NCBI RefSeq assembly: GCF_042646205.1
Contig: NZ_JBHRTF010000002.1
Location: 310,001-374,000 of the forward strand
DNA from: Cellvibrio fontiphilus_A
GTDB lineage: Bacteria > Pseudomonadota > Gammaproteobacteria > Pseudomonadales > Cellvibrionaceae
Length of the DNA: 64,000 bases
Direction of reading: 5' to 3'
How positions within the stretch are numbered: the first letter of the stretch is position 1; each line of letters opens with the position of its first letter. This document shows positions 51,825 to 61,775 of this stretch, one piece after another. The translations under genes were made by a program, and so were the position numbers. The notes under the pieces are model-generated. The model did no database searches. It saw nothing but the letters and a program-made list of their open reading frames with translations, and had not been told where the DNA came from.

Positions 51825-54800
51825 TTAAAAGGTATAGCGCGCACCAAGTTGATAGCGTGCACCCAGGTCGTACATATCCCACATCATCGCTTTGTTACGA
51901 CCGTGTGAACGGCTGTCTTCACCAGTAATGTTGATACCTTCTAAAGACACAGTCAGTGCATCAGTCACCGAGTAACTCAAGTTAAGATCGATTTGAGAGT
52001 ATGCCTCAATATAACGTGGATTATTGAAACCACCTCTGTTTGTCTCATTCAAGAACTCGTCACGCCAGTTATATGCAATACGCGCCTGGAAGCGGTCGTT
52101 TTCGTATATACCTGACAGGTTTGCAGTATCACTCAAGCCAACCAACGCAAATTGAGACACATCTGGCGACCCCAGGTTATCGAAGCCTACGTCACCGCGT
52201 ACCAGAGTGTAGTTAGCCTGAACACCAAAACCGGTATCGCCGAAGAAGTGCTGCACGGCGAGTTCAAGACCGTGGATTTTAGCTTCGCGCCCGTTGTTTG
52301 GCGTATTGGTTCTAAAAACGGCCAAGGGATCAGTTGCATTGTCGTAAATATCCCAATCCTTTTGAGCGAGGATGAACTGATCTTGCGCACTCGTTCCTGT
52401 GTAGGCAGTGTTACCAAATTCAGCCACCCAAGCTGGATTGAGACCGCCGCCAGGTAAAACGACAAACTCGTTGTATGCCGTCTGGCTGAACAGGGAAACA
52501 TCGCTAATGGCGATTCCAGCGGCTTCCAACTGAGCTGCTGCCGCCTCTACGCGAGGTCCGTTAGTCGAGTTGCGAATACCTAGCCACTCGCGGTCTATTG
52601 ATTCAGAACCAAGAAAGTTCTTCACATTTTTTTCAAAGAAACCAATGGAAGCGTAGCTACCCTCATCGTAATACCACTCAACAGAGAGATCGAAGTTAGT
52701 TGACTCCAAAGGTAACAAGCCAGGGTTTGATGCACTTGCTGTGGGAATATTACCCAAATAGGTAGCGCCACCACCGCTACCGAAATTGGACGCAGACGCC
52801 CCCAGAGAACTCAAGCCCGCTCTGGCAATGGTTTTGCTGAACGAGAAACGGCTGACTATGTCATCGGTCACATTCAAGGTTAAATCCATGCTAGGCAGCA
52901 GATTGTCATAGCTGGCTTTGGCAGAAACCAACGTTTGTGGCTTGGTGTCATCAACGTTGATAGATACGTCGTTGTCGCTCTCCCAGCGGTAGAAGTAAGC
53001 GGAGGACAGCGAGCTTGAATCTACATCGGTGGTCTCATAGCGCAAACCGGTCAAAATGCTGAACGGCATATTCCCTACATTACCTTCCAAGCCAATCTGG
53101 AAGTAAGCGGACTGCATGTCTTCTACCACAATGTTATGGGCAGACTGCTTCATTGCTGGAGGCAAAATGCTGCTGTAACGGGGAATCTGCAAGGCAGCTT
53201 CGTACAGGTCAGCGGCGTTGGCAATAAAGCCGTAACCACCCGCTCTTGGAGAGAAGTCGTCGAACTCACCCTGAAGATCAAAAGGACGAACCAGACTGCC
53301 AAACTCACCAGGGTAGTTACCATCCCAGTTGCCCAGAGAAATGTTTCCTGTGGCATATCGGCGGGTATTAGATTCCATTTCGCGGGACTCTATACCGAAA
53401 TCAAAGTGACCGTTGTCAAGATCGTAACGACCATCAAGTTTAATCTGGGTAACAGACGATAACTGATCTGCTTGATCCATGTTGAGCATGGTTGAACTGA
53501 TATCGCTTGGATCAACCATGCCATTGCGTACCCAAGGTGACGCAGCTTCAACTGAGTCAGGTCTAACGCGGCGTGAATCGTCATATACGTTCAGATAGGT
53601 GGGGAAGTACCCGCCAAAAAACCACTCCCGCTCTACAACAACAGGCGCGGCGAGTGCCATACGGATTTGGCCGGTACCATGCGGGCCAGTGCCACGGCTG
53701 TGCATTTCTGAATCATGTACGTCCAGGTTGAACGAGAGGGCATCAGTCACCTGATAAGCCAGGTTTACGCCGACAGAATCGAGGGTATTGGTTTGCTCTC
53801 TCCACTGTTGTTCAAAACCTTCATCAATCGCATTCCCGTATGCCTCTTTGGCATAGATCATGGTGGCGATCTCCTGGTTGTCAAACTCAACGGCCTGAAT
53901 ATTGCCGCCTTGTTGCATCCAGTTGCCGGCTTGACCCAAGTGCGACTTGATTTCATTTTCCGCAAAGGTGTAATCCACGGTAGCGGTAAAATCGTCTGTA
54001 GGTGCAAACTGAAGCGTTAACTGTGCGTTGTCGCGCGTACGTTGAGTGTCGATAAACTCATAGCGCAGGTCATAAAAGCGCGAGTAGAGTTGGCCTTCAT
54101 CCGGTGCATTTGTAACCTGGGCATTAGCGTTGTTCCAGGCTCTTTGGGGTGTATTAACGCTGTCCCACTCGTAGATACCCCAATCGTTGACTGTGGCGCC
54201 GGTTGCTCCTGAATCACGCTGCTGATGGCTAGCACTCAGACCAACACCAAAGGTTGAATCGTCATTAGACCAGCTAAACAAGCCTGAGGCCTCAGGTGTT
54301 ACGTCATCGCCAGCGCGGTTAGTGGTGTCCATAACGGCTTTGACGCCAGCACTTGCTACCAAGCCTGGGTTATCCAGTGGTTTGGCCGTTTTAACGTTGA
54401 CGGTCGCGCCTATACCACCGGTAGTGATATTCGCTTTACCTGTTTTGAAGACCTCTACGCCGCTAATACCTTCTGAAGCCAGGTTTGCAAAGTCAAACGC
54501 CCTGGAATCACCACCACCACCGTTATTGGTTGATGCCGCCGGCATAGTACGGCCATTCAGGGTGATCATGTTGTTGTCTGGGCCAAAGCCACGCACAGTG
54601 ATTTGTGAACCTTCACCGTTTGAACGGCTGATAGATACACCAGTGATGCGCTGCAAAGATTCTGCAAGGTTGGTATCGGGGAATTTACCAATGTCTTCTG
54701 AACTGATGGCGTCAACAACACCAGCGGAATTGCGCTTGGTGTCCATTGAGCGCTCAAGTGACGCACGAATACCGGTAACCATTACTTCTTCAACGGTATC

Positions 54801-54899
54801 TTGCTGTTGCGCCACGGCGAAATTAGCTACACCACCGAGCATGGTGGAAGCAATCGCTGAAGCGATGAGTTTTTTGTTAAACCGTGCTTTTGTGTTCAT
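51825..54899 (-). CDS. Large TonB-dependent receptor upstream of sapC
   Basis: 1024 residues, AGGAG ribosome site before the ATG. A signal peptide (to NFAVA) is followed by TonB box-like VEEVMVTG, a plug (SSEDIGKFPDTNLAESLQRITGVSI, ITVRGFGPDNNMITLNGRTMP, and a Gly-rich NNGGGGDSRAF insert), and a long barrel ending in GARYQLGARYTF. The plug is very similar to that of the 45196-47931 receptor, so the two are paralogs. The cognate substrate is unknown. It is first in the cluster and has its own terminator before sapC. Long frames on the opposite strand are shadows. Confidence 0.95.
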   Translation of the reverse strand: MNTKARFNKKLIASAIASTMLGGVANFAVAQQQDTVEEVMVTGIRASLERSMDTKRNSAGVVDAISSEDIGKFPDTNLAESLQRITGVSISRSNGEGSQITVRGFGPDNNMITLNGRTMPAASTNNGGGGDSRAFDFANLASEGISGVEVFKTGKANITTGGIGATVNVKTAKPLDNPGLVASAGVKAVMDTTNRAGDDVTPEASGLFSWSNDDSTFGVGLSASHQQRDSGATGATVNDWGIYEWDSVNTPQRAWNNANAQVTNAPDEGQLYSRFYDLRYEFIDTQRTRDNAQLTLQFAPTDDFTATVDYTFAENEIKSHLGQAGNWMQQGGNIQAVEFDNQEIATMIYAKEAYGNAIDEGFEQQWREQTNTLDSVGVNLAYQVTDALSFNLDVHDSEMHSRGTGPHGTGQIRMALAAPVVVEREWFFGGYFPTYLNVYDDSRRVRPDSVEAASPWVRNGMVDPSDISSTMLNMDQADQLSSVTQIKLDGRYDLDNGHFDFGIESREMESNTRRYATGNISLGNWDGNYPGEFGSLVRPFDLQGEFDDFSPRAGGYGFIANAADLYEAALQIPRYSSILPPAMKQSAHNIVVEDMQSAYFQIGLEGNVGNMPFSILTGLRYETTDVDSSSLSSAYFYRWESDNDVSINVDDTKPQTLVSAKASYDNLLPSMDLTLNVTDDIVSRFSFSKTIARAGLSSLGASASNFGSGGGATYLGNIPTASASNPGLLPLESTNFDLSVEWYYDEGSYASIGFFEKNVKNFLGSESIDREWLGIRNSTNGPRVEAAAAQLEAAGIAISDVSLFSQTAYNEFVVLPGGGLNPAWVAEFGNTAYTGTSAQDQFILAQKDWDIYDNATDPLAVFRTNTPNNGREAKIHGLELAVQHFFGDTGFGVQANYTLVRGDVGFDNLGSPDVSQFALVGLSDTANLSGIYENDRFQARIAYNWRDEFLNETNRGGFNNPRYIEAYSQIDLNLSYSVTDALTVSLEGINITGEDSRSHGRNKAMMWDMYDLGARYQLGARYTF

Positions 54900-55270
54900 G
54901 GAGTAAAGCTCCTGGGAATTGTTATCGATTATGAAAGCCCGAGGATGTAGTCAGCTTTGGACATTCCCCTGCCGAGGGGGCCGGCCATCACTCTGGTGGC
55001 AACTCATCCTTTTCTCGTATATCACCATCCACAGGCATGGGGTCTTGCAGCTAGTAAGACTAGATCAGCAAAACGCACACCGCGACTTGAATGGTTGGAT
55101 ACAAGTATCATATGTTCATTATGACAACAACCTTCGCACACAAAAGACTATAAGTTTTATTTGGACTTGTTACGGTAATACACAGGAGCGTCAGTAAGTG
55201 GGTATAAATTGAAAAGGAAATGTGAAGCAATCGCGGGGAAATGGCGCGCACAATTGCGTGCGCGCACAAA
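54900..55270. promoter_or_regulatory. 371 bp gap upstream of the large TBDR
   Basis: No gene is supported here. GATACAAGTATC at 55098-55109 is an imperfect palindrome; its reverse complement contains ATACTTGTATC, sharing ACTTGTAT with the palindrome at 47996-48015 before the other TBDR. It may be a common operator. No terminator for the yheV transcript was recognised in the gap. Confidence 0.35.
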
Positions 55271-55525
55271 TTATTTATCGGATTTATCTGCAGAAAAAGG
55301 AAGGATATTAATAACTTGTACCGCGGTTTTTTCAGCCTCCGTTTGATTTACACGCGTCTCCAATTCACGCGCACCATATTTAAAAATCATTTCATCCTTA
55401 AAACCACAGGCGACACATTCGCGGTAATCTTTTCCCGCTTCGCTGTAGACCACCAGCTTGTCCATTTCTGAACAGCGCGGGCACACGGCGCCCGCGACAA
55501 AACGACGTTGACTGCTGTAAGCCAT
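55271..55525 (-). CDS. YheV family putative zinc-ribbon protein
   Basis: 84 residues. RRFVAGAVCPRCSEMDKL and ECVACGFKDEM give two CxxC knuckles of a zinc ribbon, matching YheV-type proteins. The C-terminus is extended compared with E. coli YheV. The start overlaps the stop of prlC (TAATG), so translation is coupled. It is expected to bind zinc; partner and role are unknown. The prlC neighbourhood is as recalled for related gammaproteobacteria. Confidence 0.88.
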   Translation of the reverse strand: MAYSSQRRFVAGAVCPRCSEMDKLVVYSEAGKDYRECVACGFKDEMIFKYGARELETRVNQTEAEKTAVQVINILPFSADKSDK

Positions 55526-57609
55526 TAGGCTGCCTCCCCGGAGAAATCCACCACAGTAATACCTGAATGACGCAAAAGCGCATCGATTTTTGGTTCGCGC
55601 CCGCGGAAATTTTTAAATAATTCCATCGGCGCTTTGCTGCCACCCTGTTGCAAAATTTCTTGCAGGAAACTTGCGCCGGTATGGGCATTAAAAATGCCTT
55701 CCTCCTCAAAGCGCGAGTAGGCATCGGCGGATAAAACTTCGGCCCATTTGTAGCTGTAATAACCCGCGGCATAACCACCCGCAAAAATATGGCTGAAACT
55801 ATTTTCAAAGCGATTGAATGCAGGCGGTTTGATAACCGCGACTTGATCGCGCACCTGGTTTAATACTGTTTGTGCGGACTGCGGCGCGGCCGGGTTGTAC
55901 TCGGCGTGCAAGCGGAAATCAAACAATGAAAATTCCAGCTGGCGAATCATTTGCAAACCGGATTGGAAATTTTTAGCAGCGAGCATTTTTTCCAGCAAAT
56001 GTTGCGGCAGTGGCTCACCGGTTTCATAGTGACCGGAAATTAATGGAATCGCCTCCGGTTCCCAACACCAGTTCTCCATAAATTGGCTGGGCAATTCCAC
56101 CGCGTCCCACGCCACGCCGTTAATACCGCTCACTGCCGCCACGTCAATTTGCGTGAGCATGTGATGCAAACCGTGGCCAAATTCGTGGAATAAGGTGGTC
56201 ACTTCATCGTGGGTTAACAGCGATGGTGTGCTGCCTACTGGTGGAGTGAAATTACAGGTTAAAAAGGCCACCGGTAATTGCACGCCCTGTTCGGTGGTGC
56301 GCCGCACGCGGCAATCCGCCATCCAGGCGCCGCCGCGTTTTTTATCGCGCGCAAATAAATCCAAATAAAAACTCGCTAGCTGCTCGCCATTTTTTTCTAT
56401 GTGATAAAAACGCACGTCAGGGTGATAAGTATCAAAGGCAGCAACTGGTTTGACATCTATGCCAAATAAACGACGAACGATTTCAAACATACCGGCGATA
56501 ACTTTTTCGGCGGGGAAATAAGGGCGCAATTCTTCTTGCGCTACTGCGTATTTTTCCACGCGCAATTTTTCGCTGTAGTAAGTAGTGTCCCAGGCTTGTA
56601 AATCACTGCAACCTTGCGCGGCGGCAAAAGCGCGCAACTCGGCGTAATCGCGCTCGGCAAAAGGTTTGGATTTCGCCGCCAACTCATTTAAAAACTGGAT
56701 AACCTGCGCGGTTGATTCCGCCATTTTGCTGGCCAGTGAACGCTCGGCGTAATTGGCAAAACCCAGCAATTGGGCAAGCTCATGGCGCAGCGCCAAAGTC
56801 TCGGCAATGATCGCGCTATTGTCCCACTCGGCGGCGGATGAACCGTCCGCTTTTTTCCCGGCAGCAGACGCGCGCGTGACATAAGCGGTATAAATTTCTT
56901 CGCGTAACGCGCGACTATCGGCGTACATAATCACCGCGTAGTAAGAGGGAAAATCGAGCGTGATTACATAACCCGGAAGATTTTTTTGCGCGGCGGTTTG
57001 CGCCGCTTGTGCAAGTGCCGATTCAGGCAAACCCGCCAATGCGCTCGCCTCATCAAATTGTTTAAACCAGGCTTGGGTCGCATCCAATACATTGTTGGAA
57101 AATTGCGTGGCAAGTTCGGACAGGCGCTGTTGAATCGCGGCAAAACGTTGTTTATCGCTGTCACTCAGGGCGACGCCACCCAAACGAAAATCGCGCAGGG
57201 CATTATTAATCGCCTGCTGCTGTGCTTGATTTAATTGCGCAAAATCCGCACTGGCCGCGAGTTGTTGATAGGCCTGGTAGAGTGCTTCGTTTTGGCTGAA
57301 CTCGGTGGAGTATTCGGTGAGCAGTGCGACACTTTCGGTGTAGGCCGCGCGCAGTTCATCGCTATTGGCAACGGCATTTAAATGACTGACCGGCGCCCAG
57401 GCCTGATCGAGTTTATCGCCCTGGGTTTCCAGTGGCGCCACCAGGCTCGACCAGCTTGGCCCGCGACCTGATTCATTGAGGCTGGTTAATAAGGCTTGTA
57501 ATTGGGCGCGGCCTTCCGCAACCAGCGTCTTAATAGCGGGAGTGACATGCTCCGCCTTGATCGCACTGAACGGCGGTAACAAATGTGAGGCTAACAGGGG
57601 GTTAGTCAT
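55525..57609 (-). CDS. prlC: Oligopeptidase A (M3 family)
   Basis: 694 residues from the ATG of MTNPLLASHLLPPFSAIKAEHV, the typical start; a longer frame lacks support. The zinc motif HEFGH sits in TLFHEFGHGLHHMLTQID, with the second-helix Glu in NGVAWDAVELPSQFMENWCWE. It is a cytoplasmic thimet-type metallopeptidase that clears signal peptides and short oligopeptides. Its 3' end overlaps the yheV start. On the other side, the promoter region is shared with the divergent carbonic-anhydrase gene (81 bp gap). Confidence 0.97.
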   Translation of the reverse strand: MTNPLLASHLLPPFSAIKAEHVTPAIKTLVAEGRAQLQALLTSLNESGRGPSWSSLVAPLETQGDKLDQAWAPVSHLNAVANSDELRAAYTESVALLTEYSTEFSQNEALYQAYQQLAASADFAQLNQAQQQAINNALRDFRLGGVALSDSDKQRFAAIQQRLSELATQFSNNVLDATQAWFKQFDEASALAGLPESALAQAAQTAAQKNLPGYVITLDFPSYYAVIMYADSRALREEIYTAYVTRASAAGKKADGSSAAEWDNSAIIAETLALRHELAQLLGFANYAERSLASKMAESTAQVIQFLNELAAKSKPFAERDYAELRAFAAAQGCSDLQAWDTTYYSEKLRVEKYAVAQEELRPYFPAEKVIAGMFEIVRRLFGIDVKPVAAFDTYHPDVRFYHIEKNGEQLASFYLDLFARDKKRGGAWMADCRVRRTTEQGVQLPVAFLTCNFTPPVGSTPSLLTHDEVTTLFHEFGHGLHHMLTQIDVAAVSGINGVAWDAVELPSQFMENWCWEPEAIPLISGHYETGEPLPQHLLEKMLAAKNFQSGLQMIRQLEFSLFDFRLHAEYNPAAPQSAQTVLNQVRDQVAVIKPPAFNRFENSFSHIFAGGYAAGYYSYKWAEVLSADAYSRFEEEGIFNAHTGASFLQEILQQGGSKAPMELFKNFRGREPKIDALLRHSGITVVDFSGEAA

Positions 57610-57690
57610 GCAATGGCTCCGGAAACAAAATCGGCGGGGGTTTGGCGTATCATACACCCATTAAATACAGCTATTTTCAGGAGCATAACT

Positions 57691-58230
57691 ATGGGCGCGA
57701 TAAGATCTTTCCAAGGCCACACACCGCAATTGGGCAGCCGCGTGATGGTGGATGAATCCGCCGTGGTGATCGGCGATGTGACCCTGGGCGATGACAGCTC
57801 GGTGTGGCCCTGTGTGGTGATTCGCGGCGATATGCACCGCATTCGCATCGGCGCGCGCACCAGTGTGCAGGACGGCTCGGTGCTGCACATCACCCACGCC
57901 AGCGACTACAACCCCGCCGGCCACCCGCTCACCATTGGCGACGAGGTGACTGTTGGCCATTCCGTGTGCCTGCATGGCTGCACCATCGGCAACCGCGTTT
58001 TAATCGGTATAGGTTCAACCATCCTCGATGGCGCCGTGGTGGAAGATGAAGTGGTCATCGGCGCCGGTTCACTGGTGCCACCGGGCAAGCACCTGGAGTC
58101 GGGTTTTATGTACATGGGCTCGCCCGTGAAACAGATCCGCCCGCTGAAGGAATCCGAGCGCAGCTTCTTTAGCTACTCGGCCAATAATTACGTGAAATTA
58201 AAAGATGCCTACCTCAAGGAAACCCAATGA
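57691..58230 (+). CDS. Gamma-carbonic anhydrase family protein
   Basis: 179 residues from ATG 57691, chosen for the CAGGAG site; a frame opening 26 codons earlier lacks one. Left-handed beta-helix hexapeptides run through MVDESAVVIGDVTLGDDSSVWPCVVIRGD. The zinc His residues are in GSVLHITHA, VGHSVCLHGCTIG. Related to YrdA/CaiE and Cam. Zn binding is likely; true carbonic anhydrase activity is not guaranteed in this family. The last bases overlap the next start (ATGA), so it is translationally coupled to the FAH gene. Confidence 0.92.
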   Translation: MGAIRSFQGHTPQLGSRVMVDESAVVIGDVTLGDDSSVWPCVVIRGDMHRIRIGARTSVQDGSVLHITHASDYNPAGHPLTIGDEVTVGHSVCLHGCTIGNRVLIGIGSTILDGAVVEDEVVIGAGSLVPPGKHLESGFMYMGSPVKQIRPLKESERSFFSYSANNYVKLKDAYLKETQ

Positions 58231-58922
58231 GCCTTTCATCACCCGTTTATACGCTGCCGATTACTGCCAGCAGCGACCGTTTTCCGGTGCATAAAATTAT
58301 TTGCATCGGCCGCAACTACGCCGAGCACGCCCGCGAAATGGGCCATGACCCCGAGCGCGAGCCACCGTTTTTCTTTTTTAAACCGCAAACGGCGCTGGCG
58401 CAAAATGGCAGCGATTTTATCTACCCGCATTTTTCCAATCAGGTGGAACATGAAATTGAATTAGTGGTGGCGATTGGTAAATCCGGCGCCAACATCGCAC
58501 TCGCTGACGCGGGTGATTATGTGTTTGGGTTTGCGGTGGGTTTGGATATGACCTGTCGCGACCGCCAGAAAGAGGCCAAACAGCTGGGCCGCCCCTGGGA
58601 ACTGGCCAAAGGTTTTGATGGCTCCGCACCTTGCACTGCCATCCAACCAGGCTCTTTGGCAGATTTGGAAAATTACGGCGATTTGGTGTTAACGCGCAAT
58701 GGTGAAACAGTGCAACGCGGCAACTGGCGCGAGATGGTCTGGTCGGTGCCGGAACTGATTGTGCAGGTATCGCGCTATTTCAAACTGGAAGCGGGTGATT
58801 TGATTTTCACCGGCACACCCGCGGGGGTAGGGCCAGTGCAACCGGGCGATGAATTGATTGCCCGGTTGGACGGTTTTGCGGAGCCACTCCAGCTGCCGGT
58901 CAGGCGCCCTCCCGACCAATAA
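58227..58922 (+). CDS. Fumarylacetoacetate hydrolase family protein
   Basis: 231 residues with the FAH fold: KIICIGRNYAEHAREMG, the metal site Glu pair in VEHEIELVVAIGK with Asp further on (VGLDMTCRDRQ), AKGFDGSAPCTAIQ, and FTGTPAGVGPVQPGD. Relatives include YcgM, acylpyruvases and fumarylpyruvate hydrolases, acting on beta-diketo acids or oxaloacetate. Substrate not resolvable here. It overlaps the carbonic anhydrase gene by 4 bp; the iron transporter follows after 112 bp. Confidence 0.92.
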   Translation: MSLSSPVYTLPITASSDRFPVHKIICIGRNYAEHAREMGHDPEREPPFFFFKPQTALAQNGSDFIYPHFSNQVEHEIELVVAIGKSGANIALADAGDYVFGFAVGLDMTCRDRQKEAKQLGRPWELAKGFDGSAPCTAIQPGSLADLENYGDLVLTRNGETVQRGNWREMVWSVPELIVQVSRYFKLEAGDLIFTGTPAGVGPVQPGDELIARLDGFAEPLQLPVRRPPDQ

Positions 58923-58938
58923 AAATCACTTGCACCAC

Positions 58939-58971
58939 TGAGAATCAAAGATCGAGTGATTGATATTCTCA
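58939..58971. promoter_or_regulatory. Possible Fur-type site upstream of fbpA
   Basis: TGAGAAT (58939-58945) and ATTCTCA (58965-58971) are inverted halves of the kind seen in Fur boxes, but they are 19 bp apart, more than in the classical 19 bp site. ATTGA-TATTC-TCAAT also forms a small palindrome within. Weak support; placement before an iron transporter operon makes it worth testing. Confidence 0.3.
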
Positions 58972-59034
58972 ATTGAGCCTGAAGTTCTGTGGGTGCTAGA
59001 CTCGGCGCCCATTGTTTCTTTTTGGAGCTCGCTT

Positions 59035-60066
59035 ATGTCACTGATCCGCACTGCGCGCCAACTGGGTTTACTGGCAGCCCTGACGCTTTCGCCACTGCTA
59101 AACGCCGCCACCCCCAAGGCTGAAGTAAACCTCTATACCACCCGCGAGCCGGCGCTGATCGAACCGCTGTTAAAAGCATTCAGCGACAGCAGTGGCATCA
59201 AAGTGAATACCCTGTTTTTGAAAGATGGCTTGGCAGAACGTGTCGCCAGCGAGGGCGAACGCTCGCCTGCCGACCTGTTGATGGCGGTGGACTTTGGCAA
59301 CCTGACCGATCTGGTTGATAAAGGTGTCACCCAGCCCCTGCAATCGGCGCTGCTGGAAAAAACCATCGCCGCGCCACTACGCGATGCCAATGGCCATTGG
59401 TTTGCGCTGTCCATGCGCGCACGCACGCTTTATGTCGCCAAAGAGCTGGATTTGTCCGCCATCAGCTATGAGCAATTGGCATCGCCCGAATGGAAAGGCA
59501 AGGTGTGCATTCGCTCTGGCCAACACCCATACAACACCGCGCTGATCGCCCATATGATCGCTAAACATGGTGAGGCCAAAGCCGAAACCTGGCTGCGCGG
59601 CCTGAAAGCCAACCTCGCCCAGCGCCCCGGTGGCGGCGACCGCGATGTGGCGCGGGATATTTTGGGTGGCCTGTGTGATGTTGGGCTGGCTAACAGCTAT
59701 TACCTCGGCCTGATGCGCAGCGGCGCGGGCGGCGCGGATCAGCAAAAATGGGGCGATGGCATTAACGCCCTGTTGCCGGTGTTTGAAGGCGGCGGCACCC
59801 ATGTGAATGTGTCGGGCGCCGCGCTGGCCAAACACTCACCCAATAAAGCGCATGCCATCAAACTGCTGGAGTTTTTGGTATCGCCCGAAGCCCAGGCGAT
59901 TTATGCCCAGGCCAACTACGAGTATCCGGTCAATCCGGTGGCGACACTTAATCCCATTATTGCGGCGCTGGGTGAACTCAAGGTGGATTCCACTTCCCTC
60001 GCGGATATTTCCAAACACCGCAAAGCCGCCAGCCTGTTGGTAGATAAGGTCGGTTTCGACCTTTGA
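59035..60066 (+). CDS. fbpA: Ferric iron ABC transporter substrate-binding protein
   Basis: 343 residues from ATG 59035 (GGAG site); earlier codons in frame are unsupported. Signal peptide to LLNAA, then the FutA/FbpA-type bilobal fold: EVNLYTTREPALIEPLLKAF, LMAVDFGNLTDLVDKGVTQPL, WFALSMRARTLYVAK, RSGQHPYNTALIAHMIAKHG, and GLANSYYLGLM with the twin Tyr used to bind ferric iron. The C-terminal ANYEYPVNPVATLNP is typical. First gene of the fbpABC run. Confidence 0.93.
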   Translation: MSLIRTARQLGLLAALTLSPLLNAATPKAEVNLYTTREPALIEPLLKAFSDSSGIKVNTLFLKDGLAERVASEGERSPADLLMAVDFGNLTDLVDKGVTQPLQSALLEKTIAAPLRDANGHWFALSMRARTLYVAKELDLSAISYEQLASPEWKGKVCIRSGQHPYNTALIAHMIAKHGEAKAETWLRGLKANLAQRPGGGDRDVARDILGGLCDVGLANSYYLGLMRSGAGGADQQKWGDGINALLPVFEGGGTHVNVSGAALAKHSPNKAHAIKLLEFLVSPEAQAIYAQANYEYPVNPVATLNPIIAALGELKVDSTSLADISKHRKAASLLVDKVGFDL

Positions 60067-60092
60067 CCCACACGCGCTTATCGACTTAGTAA

Positions 60093-61727
60093 ATGCGCCT
60101 TAACCACGGTTGGTGGCTGGTATCCGGGCTGGTAGCACTGTTGGTGCTACTGCCGGTACTGAGTATTGCGGGTCACGCGCTCGAGGGCTCGGGCGAACTA
60201 TGGCCGCATTTGCGCGCCTATGTGCTGCCCCAAGCGCTGGGCCAAACCTTGCTACTGCTGGCCGGTGTGGGAGCACTGGTGATTCTACTCGGCACCGGCA
60301 GCGCCTGGCTGGTGACCTCCTACGAATTTCCCGGTCGCCGCCTGCTCAGCTGGGCGCTGTTGCTGCCCTTGGCGGTGCCGACTTATATAGTCGCCTATGT
60401 TTACCTCGATCTACTCCACCCGATTGGCGACCTGCAAACCTGGCTGCGCGAATTGTTGGGTTATAGCAGCCCGCGCGAATTCCGCCTGCCGGATATCCGC
60501 TCCCTTGGCGGTTGCATGCTGCTGCTGGGGCTAGTGCTTTTCCCCTATGTTTACCTGCCCACACGCGCGCTGTTTATGATGCAGGCGGCCGGGCTGTTGG
60601 ATGCTGCCGCCAGTTTGGGCGCGGGGCCGGGGCGCCGCTTTTTCCGTATCGCCCTGCCACTGGCGCGCCCGGCAATTGCGGTGGGTGCCAGCCTCGCCCT
60701 CATGGAGGCGATTAACGATATAGGCGCGGCCGAACTACTGGGTGTTCGCACCTTAACCGTGTCGGTTTACTCTACCTGGGTCAACCGCTCCAGCCTCGCT
60801 GGCGCCGCGCAAATCGCCTTGTTTATGCTGTTGCTGGTGCTCAGCCTGATCGCCCTTGAGCGCTGGGCGCGTCGCCACAGCCACTATGCCAGCAGCGCAC
60901 GGCAGAATCGCACCCTCACCCCGCGCCCGGTATCTGGCTGGGGCTGGCTGTTGGTGATCATCGCCTGGCTCGCCGTCACCCTCGGCTTTTTGGTGCCCGC
61001 TGGTCATTTAGTTAGCGCCAGTCTGGAGCGCTGGAACGCGGTGGGGTGGGATGCAAGCCTGCTCGATAAAACCCTCACCACCCTGACCTTCGCCAGCATC
61101 GCCACCCTGATGGCCGCGCTCCTGGCTTTTCTGTTGGTGTACAGCCTGCGTCTGGCAAGGGCCGCGCCGGGCATGCGTGTATTGGTGCGCATCGCCAGTC
61201 TGGGTTACGCGGTGCCCGGTACGGTATTGGCGATTGGCCTGCTCGGGCCGTTGGGCTGGCTGGATGCAACACTCGATAGTCAGGCGCAGCAGCTATTCGG
61301 TATCTCTACCGGATTACTCTTATCCGGCACTGGTGTCGCCTTGGTCTATGCCTATGTGGCGCGTTTTCTGGCGATAGGTACGGGCAGTGTGGAGGCGGGT
61401 TTTCACAAGATTCCCTATTCACTCGACGATGCCGCGCGTTCGCTGGGCACCGGCGCCAGCCTGCGCGCGCGGCTGATTCACTGGCCCTTGGCCCGCCCGG
61501 CACTGGCAGCCGCCATGCTGCTGATTTTTGTTGATTGTATGAAAGAACTGCCGGCCAGCTTGCTGCTGCGTCCACTGAATGTGGAGACGCTCGCCACCCA
61601 TTTGTACGGCGAAGCCTCGCGCGGCAGCTATGAAAGTGGCGCCATGGCGGCGCTGTTAATCGTACTTGCCGGAGTGCTGCCGATTGTTTTGTTGTCGCGC
61701 TACGGCATGAAACAGGCATCCCACTGA
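60093..61727 (+). CDS. fbpB: Ferric iron ABC transporter permease
   Basis: 544 residues forming two fused copies of a six-helix permease, as in FbpB/SfuB. Each half carries the ATPase-contact EAA loop: LLDAAASLGAGPGRRFFRIALPLARP and SLDDAARSLGTGASLRARLIHWPLARP. No clear ribosome site precedes the ATG 26 bp after fbpA. It moves iron from FbpA into the cytoplasm using FbpC. The start MRLNHGWWLVSGLV is the first in-frame ATG. Confidence 0.94.
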   Translation: MRLNHGWWLVSGLVALLVLLPVLSIAGHALEGSGELWPHLRAYVLPQALGQTLLLLAGVGALVILLGTGSAWLVTSYEFPGRRLLSWALLLPLAVPTYIVAYVYLDLLHPIGDLQTWLRELLGYSSPREFRLPDIRSLGGCMLLLGLVLFPYVYLPTRALFMMQAAGLLDAAASLGAGPGRRFFRIALPLARPAIAVGASLALMEAINDIGAAELLGVRTLTVSVYSTWVNRSSLAGAAQIALFMLLLVLSLIALERWARRHSHYASSARQNRTLTPRPVSGWGWLLVIIAWLAVTLGFLVPAGHLVSASLERWNAVGWDASLLDKTLTTLTFASIATLMAALLAFLLVYSLRLARAAPGMRVLVRIASLGYAVPGTVLAIGLLGPLGWLDATLDSQAQQLFGISTGLLLSGTGVALVYAYVARFLAIGTGSVEAGFHKIPYSLDDAARSLGTGASLRARLIHWPLARPALAAAMLLIFVDCMKELPASLLLRPLNVETLATHLYGEASRGSYESGAMAALLIVLAGVLPIVLLSRYGMKQASH

Positions 61728-61775
61728 CCTGACCCGCTAACCCTGATTGTTAGCCATTTGTATGAGCCATTTTGT

